This document shows, one piece after another, positions 17,705 to 27,341 of a stretch of 36,023 bases of DNA; the first letter of the stretch is position 1; each line of letters begins with the position of its first letter. The notes beneath the pieces are model-generated. The model was given only the letters and a program-made list of their open reading frames with translations, was not told the DNA's origin and did no database searches. This DNA is from Nitrospirota bacterium. Lineage in GTDB: Bacteria > Nitrospirota > Nitrospiria > Nitrospirales > Nitrospiraceae. The translations under genes and the position numbers were made by a program. The stretch is taken from the NCBI GenBank assembly GCA_023248295.1, contig JAHFEU010000006.1, positions 1-36,023 on the forward strand. Reading direction: 5' to 3'.

Positions 17705-18408
17705 CGTGGTCGCTTACCCACCCAGGCGCACTCAGCGTAGACCGCGCATTGCTCACACTTCGGCTTACGAGCCAGACAGACATACCGACCATGCAACAGG
17801 AGCCTCTGCGCCCCCGGTGTCCAGCCTCGGCGAGGGATGAGCCGCTGCAGCGCGTGCTCGATCCGCGTCGGATCCTCGCTGGCCGCCAATCCGAGTCGCT
17901 GCGAGACTCGTTTCACATGGGTGTCCACGACCACGGCCGGTTTTCCGAAACAGGTCCCCAGGATCACGTTGGCGGTCTTCCTCCCGACACCAGGGAGCGT
18001 CACGAGTGCGTCCATGGTGTCCGGCACTTGCCCGCCGAACTTCTCGGTCAGCACGCGGCCGCAGGCCACAAGATTGCGTGCTTTGCTCTTGTAGAATCCG
18101 GTCGGGCGAATGATCGCCTCGAGCTCAGCGGGATCAGCTCCGGCGTAATCCGCCGCCCGGCGGTAGCGTCTGAACAACTTCGGCGTGACCTGATTGACCC
18201 GTTGATCGGTGCATTGAGCCGAGAGGATTGTCGCCACGAGTAATTCCAATTGGTTCCGGTGCAATAATTCAACCTTCGCCTGAGGAATGCTCCGCTCCAG
18301 GGATGCCAGAATGCGCGCCACCCGCTTCCGATCCCAAGGGCCTGGCCCTGCGACCTCCTGCTGTCCAACCCGATATCCACGCATCCGGATGGCAACCCTG
18401 TCGGTCAA
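17701..18408 (-). CDS. nth: Endonuclease III (DNA glycosylase/AP lyase)
   Basis: A base-excision repair enzyme for oxidised pyrimidines. It shows LLVATILSAQCTDQRVNQVTP, the helix-hairpin-helix with catalytic Lys (LPGVGRKTANVILG) and the catalytic Asp in VVDTHVKR. The C-terminal [4Fe-4S] loop has spacing C-x6-C-x2-C-x5-C (CLARKPKCEQCAVYAEC). With the TTG at 18408 (235 residues) the start overlaps the hflX stop (TTGA). An ATG at 18384 (MRGYRVGQQEV) is a reasonable alternative. Confidence 0.95.
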   Translation of the reverse strand: MTDRVAIRMRGYRVGQQEVAGPGPWDRKRVARILASLERSIPQAKVELLHRNQLELLVATILSAQCTDQRVNQVTPKLFRRYRRAADYAGADPAELEAIIRPTGFYKSKARNLVACGRVLTEKFGGQVPDTMDALVTLPGVGRKTANVILGTCFGKPAVVVDTHVKRVSQRLGLAASEDPTRIEHALQRLIPRRGWTPGAQRLLLHGRYVCLARKPKCEQCAVYAECAWVGKRPR

Positions 18409-20186
18409 GGTCCGCCGATTCCGCTCCCCACGGACGATGACGCCACCACAGGCGGGCTGGCGGGCGTCCCCCGGAACTCGTGAAGTCGCTCGGCCAGGGT
18501 CCGTTCGAGGCAGTCAGTCAACGGCCTCAGAGTCGATGACTGAAGCGCCGAGATACCGAGCGCCCGGTACCGGTGACACAGCGCCTCCGCCTCTTCCGGG
18601 GGCAATCGGTCGCATTTATTTAAGACCAACAGCCGCGGAATCCGGTCCAGCTCAAGCTCGGACAGGATCGCCTCGACCGACTCAACCTGCCCTTGAACGT
18701 CCCTGGCGCTCGCGTCCACGAGATGCAGGAGGAGATCGGCATCCCGGAGCTCTTCCAGAGTGGTCCGAAACGCTCCCATGAGATCCTTCGGGAGATCGCG
18801 AATGAATCCGACCGTATCCGTAATGATCACCTCCCGGTCGCGGGGGAAACGCAACCGGCGGCTGGAGGTATCCAGCGTTTCGAACGGACGATCCTGGACC
18901 GGGACATGACTCTCGGTGAGCGCGTTCAGCAGCGTAGATTTGCCGGCGTTGGTGTACCCGACGATGGAAATGATGGGGACCATCCGGCGGAACCGGCGAC
19001 CGCGTCGTTGGTCTCGATGACGCGCGAACGCCCCGAGCTCGCGCTCCAGGTGAGCGATACGATCCCGAACCCGGCGTCGGTCGGTTTCCAGTTTGGTCTC
19101 GCCCGGGCCCCGTCCTCCGATGCCGCCGCCCAACCGCGACAGCGCGGTGCTTTGCCCCGACAACCGGGGCAACAAGTAGCGAAGCTGCGCCAGCTCGACC
19201 TGAATTTTCCCTTCACGGCTGTGAGCCCGACGCGCGAAGATGTCCAGGATCACCTGCGTCCGATCGATGACTTTCATCTCGGTCATTTCCGCGATCGTCC
19301 TGATCTGGGCGGCCGTCAAATCTTGATCGAAAATGAGCAGGTCCGCGCCGCGTTGCAAGGCCTTGATCACCACTTCCTTGAGCTTGCCGCTGCCTAGGAG
19401 GTATTTCGGGTGAATGTCGTGGGTCCGCTGGACGACCGTCTCCAGTACCGTGATCTCATCCGAGCGGACCAACTCGGCCAGCTCTTCCAATCGCTCCTGT
19501 TGATCGCCGCGACTGCGTGTTGAGACGCTGACCAGGATCGCGGACTCTTGACCGCCTTGCACGACGTGGTCGGAGGCTACGCGCGTCAACTCGGTTTCCA
19601 GCGCGTCCACGAAGGCGTCACACTCCAACTGGAAGGAGTGGAACGCGGACGGGGCCCACACGTCGTAGACCCGCCCCCTGGGATTCGGCGGCAGGATGTG
19701 GGCCAGGTACACATCGGCCGGCAACCCATGGGACCCCACGCCGATGGCGACGATCAGATCCAGTCGAAGGAGCGCGAGGTCGGTCAAGTCATCCCGAGTG
19801 AGCGGCTCATTGTCGAGGTGTGTATGGACGAGTCTGACACCCCGCAACAACCGGCGCCCCAAACGGAACCTCGACAGGTCGGTGAGCTCCAGTTCCCGCC
19901 CGCTTCCGACGATCACCTGCTCGATGGCCCCGCGGCGGGTGATCACGAGACCGATTTGTCGCCGGATTTCGTGAGATAATTCCGTGCAGGCCCTGGCCAG
20001 TTCCGGGGTGATCACTTTGTCGACCGGCACCCGACGGCGGTACAGGTGCTCCAGCTTCAACAGGTGATTGGCCTTCAGGCCGGTGACATGTCCTCGTAAG
20101 GTCGGGATCTTATCTTCTCCTTGCAGCCGCCATGCGCCGCTTCGGTGAACGGGACACGGCCGCCGCCTCGAGAGGCAGGTCGGCAT
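18405..20186 (-). CDS. hflX: GTPase HflX (ribosome-associated), start uncertain
   Basis: HflX is a GTPase that splits stalled or stressed 70S ribosomes. The GTP-binding motifs are GYTNAGKSTLLNAL (G1), DTVGFIRDLP (G3) and NKCD (G4). The family-specific linker GGGIGGRGPGETKLETDRR precedes the G domain. This is a long HflX with an extra N-terminal domain, recognisable from VTGLKANHLLKLEHLYRRRVPVDKVITPELA onward. The ATG at 20186 makes the frame enter through the tsaD 3' end. The conserved sequence begins only at the tsaD stop, where AGGAGA sits 8 nt before an in-frame ATC (20108). The true start may therefore be 20108 (567 residues) or later. Confidence 0.9.
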   Translation of the reverse strand: MPTCLSRRRPCPVHRSGAWRLQGEDKIPTLRGHVTGLKANHLLKLEHLYRRRVPVDKVITPELARACTELSHEIRRQIGLVITRRGAIEQVIVGSGRELELTDLSRFRLGRRLLRGVRLVHTHLDNEPLTRDDLTDLALLRLDLIVAIGVGSHGLPADVYLAHILPPNPRGRVYDVWAPSAFHSFQLECDAFVDALETELTRVASDHVVQGGQESAILVSVSTRSRGDQQERLEELAELVRSDEITVLETVVQRTHDIHPKYLLGSGKLKEVVIKALQRGADLLIFDQDLTAAQIRTIAEMTEMKVIDRTQVILDIFARRAHSREGKIQVELAQLRYLLPRLSGQSTALSRLGGGIGGRGPGETKLETDRRRVRDRIAHLERELGAFARHRDQRRGRRFRRMVPIISIVGYTNAGKSTLLNALTESHVPVQDRPFETLDTSSRRLRFPRDREVIITDTVGFIRDLPKDLMGAFRTTLEELRDADLLLHLVDASARDVQGQVESVEAILSELELDRIPRLLVLNKCDRLPPEEAEALCHRYRALGISALQSSTLRPLTDCLERTLAERLHEFRGTPASPPVVASSSVGSGIGGP

Positions 20187-21183
20187 CGGCCTCCATCTCC
20201 CACGACGCAAACCGGCCCTGCGCGTATGCCCGCTGACCCGCCGCCGCGATCATGGCCGCGTTGTCGGTGCAGTACTCTGCAGGCGGGAGAGCCAGTCGAA
20301 CGCCCGCCGACTCCGCCCGCGCAGCCAGCCAGGCGCGGAGCCTCGAGTTCGCCGACACGCCACCCACGACGGCCAAGGCCCGCACGCGACATCGTCGAAC
20401 CGCCTCGAACGCCTTCTCCACCAGCACCTCCACGATCGCTTCCTGAAAACTCGCCGCCACGTCCCCCACCGGCCGCGGCCGTCCCGACCGGTCGAGGTCC
20501 CGCAGATAGTACAACAACGCGGTCTTGATCCCGCTGAAGCTGAAATCCAAGCCTCCTTGTTTCAGGTAGGGACGCGGGAAGCGGATCGCGCCCGCGTCAC
20601 CCGTTCGGGCCAATCGATCGATCGCCGGGCCGCCCGGATACTCCAGTTCCAGCATCTTCGCCGCCTTATCGAACGCCTCGCCGGCGGCGTCATCCAACGT
20701 GCGACCGAGCAACTGATAGGATCGGTCCCGACTCACCAGGTACAAATGGGTGTGCCCCCCCGAGACCACCAGCGTCACGCACGGTGTCGGAAAGTCAGGT
20801 TGATCGATCCATGCCGACGCCAGATGGCCTTCCAGATGGTTGATCCCGATCAACGGGATCTGCATCGCATAGGCCAGCGCCTTGCCGAAGCTCACCCCCA
20901 CCAGGAGCGCGCCCGCCAGACCGGGTCCGCGGGTGACCGCGATCGCGTTCAGGTCGGACCAGTCAATCTTTGCCCGCTGCATCGCCTCCAGGACCACCGC
21001 TTCCACGGTCTCGATGTGCCGGCGCGCAGCCAGCTCCGGCACCACTCCTCCATACGGTCCGTGCACATCACCCTGAGAGTATAACGCGCTCGAAGCGACG
21101 TGGCCCTCGCCCCTCACGACAGCTGCCGCGGTTTCATCACAGGAGGTTTCAAGTCCGAGGATGGTGGGGGCTGGTGACGGCAC
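20110..21183 (-). CDS. tsaD: tRNA N6-adenosine threonylcarbamoyltransferase (TsaD/Kae1/Gcp)
   Basis: TsaD transfers the threonylcarbamoyl group to A37 of ANN-decoding tRNAs, working with TsaB and TsaE, which are not in the window. It shows ILGLETSCDETAAAVV, the metal-binding histidines in GINHLEGHLASAW, VVSGGHTHLYLV and GEAFDKAAKMLELEYPGGPAIDRLA. The start is a GTG at 21183 (357 residues). The C-terminal tail SRSPKRRMAAARRR is strongly basic and carries the ribosome site for the next gene. It heads the tsaD-hflX-nth-yicC-gmk-rpoZ-coaBC series. Confidence 0.95.
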   Translation of the reverse strand: MPSPAPTILGLETSCDETAAAVVRGEGHVASSALYSQGDVHGPYGGVVPELAARRHIETVEAVVLEAMQRAKIDWSDLNAIAVTRGPGLAGALLVGVSFGKALAYAMQIPLIGINHLEGHLASAWIDQPDFPTPCVTLVVSGGHTHLYLVSRDRSYQLLGRTLDDAAGEAFDKAAKMLELEYPGGPAIDRLARTGDAGAIRFPRPYLKQGGLDFSFSGIKTALLYYLRDLDRSGRPRPVGDVAASFQEAIVEVLVEKAFEAVRRCRVRALAVVGGVSANSRLRAWLAARAESAGVRLALPPAEYCTDNAAMIAAAGQRAYAQGRFASWEMEADADLPLEAAAVSRSPKRRMAAARRR

Positions 21184-21208
21184 CTGATCGCTTTCGTTCA
21201 GTGGAGCC

Positions 21209-21329
21209 CCGCGGCTTCACAGCCGTGGTCCCTTTAGTATCTTCAGCGAAACCCGCCGAAGCATGTCCTCCTTCGCCGAGGCTTCGGAGGACACCCGCTG
21301 CGCATGCCTCCACGGCTTAACAGCCGTGG
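21209..21329. repeat. Paired-hairpin REP/BIME-like intergenic element
   Basis: Two nearly identical hairpins bracket a third. The first has arms CCGCGGCT/AGCCGTGG (21209-21228) and the last CCACGGCT/AGCCGTGG (21310-21329), each with a 4-nt loop. Between them GTCCTCC (21265-21271) pairs with GGAGGAC (21286-21292). A mutually exclusive pairing CCGAAGC/GCTTCGG (21256-21262 with 21281-21287) is also possible. The layout resembles a REP doublet or a relic of an IS200/IS605-type palindromic end, but no transposase is present. It lies between clpC and tsaD, both on the minus strand. Confidence 0.55.
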
Positions 21330-21413
21330 CTTCCTGCGTAGGCGGGTGAAGAGGACTGTGGGGCGTTGGGACGTGGAGCGCGAAGGCGCCGGCGACCTGC
21401 CGAGACAGAACGA

Positions 21414-21460
21414 CCCTCGTACCGATTCCCGCTACGAGGGCCGTCACACCGTCCGTGACG
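21414..21460 (-). terminator. Two hairpins downstream of clpC, terminator-like without a U-tract
   Basis: CCCTCGTA (21414-21421) pairs with TACGAGGG (21433-21440) around an 11-nt loop. CGTCAC (21442-21447) pairs with GTGACG (21455-21460) around 7 nt. They lie 31-77 nt downstream of the clpC stop on the minus strand. No run of T follows, so they may stabilise the 3' end or act in Rho-dependent termination rather than as a classical terminator. The remaining sequence between 21191 and 21490 holds no credible gene. Confidence 0.35.
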
Positions 21461-21490
21461 TATTCGTGCGTGGCACGGGGGAGGGCCACG

Positions 21491-23920
<2,430 letters not shown>

Positions 23921-23983
23921 CCTTCCTCCTTCGTTCGTCGTCAGGCGACGGAATCGCAGGAACCCTTCGAAAATGTTGCCGTA

Positions 23984-24012
23984 ATTCTATCGGCCAGGTG
24001 GTTGCCTGTCAA
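23984..24012 (-). promoter_or_regulatory. Near-consensus sigma70 promoter of clpC
   Basis: On the minus strand a perfect TTGACA (24007-24012) and TAGAAT (23984-23989, 5 of 6) are separated by the optimal 17 bp. Transcription should begin near 23977, leaving a leader of about 57 nt before the clpC ATG. I see no CIRCE inverted repeat or CtsR heptad, so this looks like vegetative expression. Confidence 0.8.
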
Positions 24013-24096
24013 GCCCTTCGTTCGGTTCGTCGCCTCATGGTCCAGAATTCTTCCGCTGCCGAGTCACCGTGCGCGTCCGTCGCGAGCGATCATTCG

Positions 24097-24126
24097 TTGA
24101 CAAGAAAACGGACCTCCCGATACAAT
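24097..24126 (+). promoter_or_regulatory. Near-consensus sigma70 promoter of nadK
   Basis: A perfect TTGACA (24097-24102) and TACAAT (24121-24126, 5 of 6) are separated by 18 bp. Transcription should begin near 24133, about 51 nt before the nadK ATG. This shows the ORF-track start at 23998 is too far upstream. Confidence 0.8.
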
Positions 24127-24183
24127 CCGACCCCACTTCTATTCGTCGCCCCAGTCCATCGCCGCCACCGGGATTGGAGACCC

Positions 24184-25038
24184 ATGAAGACCATCGGCAT
24201 CCTCACCAAGCCCAAGTTTCCCGACGTCAAGCACATCCTCACAGACCTCGTCGCCTGGCTTCGAGAGCGCAAGAAAGAGGTGGTGCTTGACGCGAAGACC
24301 GCCGCCCTCATCGGCGAATCCGCGTCGCACCAGAAAACTCAAATCGCGACACGGTCTGACATGGTCCTGGTGCTGGGCGGCGACGGAACGATGCTGAGCG
24401 CCGCGCGGCTCCTGGAGGAACGCGCCGTGCCCATCCTGGGCGTGAACATGGGAGGGCTGGGATTTCTCACGGAGATCACCCTCGATCAACTCTACCCGGC
24501 CCTCGAGAAGGTCTTTGCCCAGGAGTTCATGGTCGAGGAACGACTGATGCTGCGTGCCGACATGCATCGCCACGGTGAGCAGGTGGCGAAGGCGACGGTC
24601 CTGAACGACGTGGTCGTGAGCAAGGGTACCCTCGCGCGAATGATCGAGATTCAGATTCTGATCGACGGACAGTTCGTGACGCGTCTACGAGGGGACGGAC
24701 TGATCGTCTCGACCCCGACCGGCTCCACCGCCTACTCGCTCTCCGCCGGCGGGCCGATCATCCACCCGACGGTCCAAGCGCTGATCCTCACCCCGATCTG
24801 TCCGCACACGCTCACCCACCGCCCGCTTCTGGTTCCCCGCGACGTTGCCCTGGAGGTCACGCTGACCAGCCAGGTCGAGGGTGCGATGGCGACGTTCGAC
24901 GGGCAGGTGGGCGTCGCCCTGGTGCAGGGAGACACGGTCGCGATCGCCGTCTCCGAACACCGAACACAGCTCATCCGCTTGCCGGATCGGACGTACTATG
25001 ATGTTTTGAGAAGAAAGCTGAAGTGGGGGGACAGCTAG
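24184..25038 (+). CDS. nadK: NAD kinase
   Basis: NadK phosphorylates NAD+ to NADP+. The start is the ATG of MKTIGILTKPKFPDVK (24184), 284 residues, preceded by TTGGAG and placed downstream of the promoter. The catalytic motif is LGGDGTMLSAARL, followed by GVNMGGLGFLTE, VLNDVVVSKG and the conserved TPTGSTAYSLSAGGPI. The length is typical. The TAG stop codon (25036-25038) is the first three bases of repeat element copy 2. If the element were removed at its TA duplication, the stop would become TAA and the protein would not change. Confidence 0.95.
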   Translation: MKTIGILTKPKFPDVKHILTDLVAWLRERKKEVVLDAKTAALIGESASHQKTQIATRSDMVLVLGGDGTMLSAARLLEERAVPILGVNMGGLGFLTEITLDQLYPALEKVFAQEFMVEERLMLRADMHRHGEQVAKATVLNDVVVSKGTLARMIEIQILIDGQFVTRLRGDGLIVSTPTGSTAYSLSAGGPIIHPTVQALILTPICPHTLTHRPLLVPRDVALEVTLTSQVEGAMATFDGQVGVALVQGDTVAIAVSEHRTQLIRLPDRTYYDVLRRKLKWGDS

Positions 25039-25308
25039 CCCGCGTTATTCATGAACGCTTCTGCTGCAATCGCGGATTCGCCGCTTCGACGAGCCTGCAT
25101 GCGGCTTCCGAGGCATGCAGGCGGGCGGGCTCGCCGCTCAGTCCCTCGACGTACTGTTTCAAGTACGCCTCGGTCCCTCGCGGCTCCTCCCTGACCCATT
25201 GCAACGAGAAGAGCAATGGGTCCCCCTCGCGCGCGACTGCCGGGTACCCCTTGCTCTGAGGGAATGCAAGGGGTGGACGCGACGAACCGCCATGAATAAC
25301 GCGGGCTA
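25036..25308 (+). repeat. MITE-like inverted-repeat element, copy 2 (273 bp), in a convergent junction
   Basis: The terminal inverted repeats TAGCCCGCGTTATTCATG are identical over 18 bp at both ends. The left part aligns with copy 1 read on the minus strand, including the hairpin CCTGCATGC/GCATGCAGG. The right half carries extra sequence absent from copy 1, with stems CCATTGC/GCAATGG and CCCCTTGC/GCAAGGGG. The left TAG is the nadK stop and the right CTA is the complement of the reductase stop. The outer TA pair fits a TA target duplication. It may also act as a bidirectional transcription barrier. Confidence 0.82.
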
Positions 25309-26697
25309 ACGTGCGGCGGGGGCTCGTTCGCGCTCGCGCCGTTCCTGGATGAGCGTCAGCATCAGTTCGTTGGACGGAAATTTGAATTCGCCGATACACT
25401 CACGCGTCATGCCCTGTTCCTTCTCGATGGCCTCCAGGAGTCTGAGGCTTTCCACGTCGATCGCGTGCACCCCTCGCGCCTGCAGCACCGTCCGAAGTTG
25501 ACGAAGCACCCGCTCGTTCACGCGAGGCTCCCGCGGGGGCCGTGATTCCAGATATCGCAGGAGGACCTCGGTGCACCATTCGCCGTCCCGCTTTGCGATC
25601 CCGACCAGGCCCTCGCTGGCCTTTCGCGCCCAGCCCGTCAGAAACACCCCCTCGATCGCCGTTCCGGTTGCTTCATCGTAGGCCTGGAAGAGCGCATCGT
25701 CGGGGTCGTTGCCGGTCGATGTCGGGTTCGTGACGAAGACCCCGCTCTTGTACGGCAGCCCGACCGTCTCGTCCACCCTGTCTCCCACGGCGAACACCAC
25801 GCTGTCGCAGGGGAAGTCGTAGTATTCCTTCAGCCCGACCGCCGCGAAATCCTGCCCCTTGGGCTCCAGCCTGGTTTCCTCGATCTGCAACCCCCGGACA
25901 CGATTCTCTGCGTCGGTCAACACCCGACGGGGAGACGCCAGGAAACGGAGCCCCATCTTCGTCGGGCTGGTCAGCGGCTCGCATTTGGTGAATTCGTCGG
26001 TCATCCCCTTGAGGATTTCGTCCGGGTTCTGCCCCACCGCTTCCAACCGAGGGCGAAGGCGGGCGAACTCCTCCGCCAGCGTCGCCCGATCAATGTTCGA
26101 ACAAATGGCGCGAATCTCCTTGGGGTTATACTTGCGCTCCGCAGGGCCGCGCCTCGCGATCGCGGTGACCTGCTCCACCTGCTTGTAACGAATCAGCCAG
26201 TGGGCGATGTCGACCATCACATCGCCGACCCCGATGATGGCGATCCGCCGGCCCATCTCAAAGGGCCGCTCGCTGAAGCCGGGAAGCCGATTGAAATGGT
26301 AGACCACGTCCTTGGCATGATAGACGCCGGTCGCCGAGTCGCCCTCGACGCCGATGGTCTTCGTCCCCTGGGCGCCCGTGGCAAACACCAGCGCGCTGGC
26401 CTCCAGACTGCGGAGGTCATCGACGGTGAGGTCTTTGGTCTTGCCGACCGACACGTTCCCGAAATAATGCACGTTCGGCCGTTCGTTGATCTCCCAGTAC
26501 GACTTCCGCAGTCCTCCCCGCAGCTTGAGCTTGCTCGGGAAAATGCCGTATTCCGCGAGGCCGCCAAACTTGATGTCCCGGTTCAGAATCACCACCTCAT
26601 GGCCGGCCTTGGAAAGCAGGTTCGCGGCCGCCATGCCGGCCGGCCCGGCGCCTACAATAATAATGAGGTGTGCCTGGCCTATTCCCGCGGTTGCCAT
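25306..26697 (-). CDS. Ferredoxin-NADP reductase, adrenodoxin-reductase-like FAD protein
   Basis: An FAD/NAD(P) flavoprotein of the FprA/adrenodoxin reductase type, expected to exchange electrons between NADP(H) and ferredoxin. The FAD motif is IIIVGAGPAGMAAANLLSKAGHEV, and a second dinucleotide motif is IAIIGVGDVMVDIAHWL. Further blocks are ARRGPAERKYNPKE and the C-terminal FAD contact GWARKASEGLVGIAKRD. I use the ATG of MATAGIGQAH (26697), 463 residues; the longer ORF-track start is a TTG. The extra C-terminal segment after the flavin domain has no recognised fold. The TAG stop lies in repeat copy 2. Confidence 0.85.
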   Translation of the reverse strand: MATAGIGQAHLIIIVGAGPAGMAAANLLSKAGHEVVILNRDIKFGGLAEYGIFPSKLKLRGGLRKSYWEINERPNVHYFGNVSVGKTKDLTVDDLRSLEASALVFATGAQGTKTIGVEGDSATGVYHAKDVVYHFNRLPGFSERPFEMGRRIAIIGVGDVMVDIAHWLIRYKQVEQVTAIARRGPAERKYNPKEIRAICSNIDRATLAEEFARLRPRLEAVGQNPDEILKGMTDEFTKCEPLTSPTKMGLRFLASPRRVLTDAENRVRGLQIEETRLEPKGQDFAAVGLKEYYDFPCDSVVFAVGDRVDETVGLPYKSGVFVTNPTSTGNDPDDALFQAYDEATGTAIEGVFLTGWARKASEGLVGIAKRDGEWCTEVLLRYLESRPPREPRVNERVLRQLRTVLQARGVHAIDVESLRLLEAIEKEQGMTRECIGEFKFPSNELMLTLIQERRERERAPAAR

Positions 26698-26768
26698 GAT
26701 GTGATTCCGGCCCTCTTCTCCGTCGCTCAACCGACCGTCGGGCTCGGGGTTCTAAAAAAGGTTCGCGG

Positions 26769-26798
26769 ACTTTAGCACAGACGCGGAAGAATTGTCAA
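26769..26798 (-). promoter_or_regulatory. Putative promoter of the ferredoxin-NADP reductase gene
   Basis: On the minus strand a perfect TTGACA (26793-26798) and TAAAGT (26769-26774, 4 of 6) are separated by 18 bp. TGC directly precedes the -10, as in extended -10 promoters. Transcription near 26762 leaves a leader of about 65 nt that contains a CCTTTTTTAG run. Confidence 0.65.
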
Positions 26799-26819
26799 AA
26801 GCATCGCGCACTTGCACCC

Positions 26820-27317
26820 TTATCGAGCCATCAGGTGATCGTCGGCAGCGATACGGTCAGCCTCATCCCACCGGGGCATCGTCACCACGAAAAAAACGGC
26901 AGGGGTCTGCCCGAGAGGCGCGAAGGTGTGGACCTGACCGGGTCGGACACGCACCACCGATCCCGTCCGCACCGGCATCCGTTCCGACTCCAGGCGAAAG
27001 ATCCCCTCCCCCTGAAGCAGGTAGAGGATCTCCCGCGTATGCCGATGAAAGTGCGGGGGCAGAGCGGTCCGTACTTGGACCAGCAACGCACTCGAGTCCT
27101 GGTCTTCGATCAATGGGGTGATGCGCAGCTCCTCAGTCGGACCGATGGGGTTCCGGTCGAGCTGTTCACGGAGGTCGGCGAGGCTGCGAAGGGCGACATT
27201 CGGAAGGTCGCCCGGCACGCCGGGCTGTTGCCCCCCGGCGCCGCCCGTCCAGCCGGCCGGCGACGCGAAGATGCACAAGAGACCGACAAGAGACATCGCT
27301 CGGAGGGGCCGTTCCAT
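26820..27317 (-). CDS. Exported cupin-domain protein
   Basis: A small protein with a signal peptide (MERPLRAMSLVGLLCIFASPAGW) followed by a single cupin barrel. The metal-ligand motif is PPHFHRHTREILYLLQGEG and the second cupin motif VRPGQVHTFAPLG, so a metal-binding sensor or enzyme of the periplasm is likely. I start at MERPLRAM (27317), 165 residues, with GGAAG 6 nt upstream; the ATG two codons earlier is an alternative. The gene follows fumC by 24 bp on the same strand. Substrate and function are unknown. Confidence 0.78.
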   Translation of the reverse strand: MERPLRAMSLVGLLCIFASPAGWTGGAGGQQPGVPGDLPNVALRSLADLREQLDRNPIGPTEELRITPLIEDQDSSALLVQVRTALPPHFHRHTREILYLLQGEGIFRLESERMPVRTGSVVRVRPGQVHTFAPLGQTPAVFFVVTMPRWDEADRIAADDHLMAR

Positions 27318-27341
27318 GGTCATCTTCCGGCCGGGGCGCAA

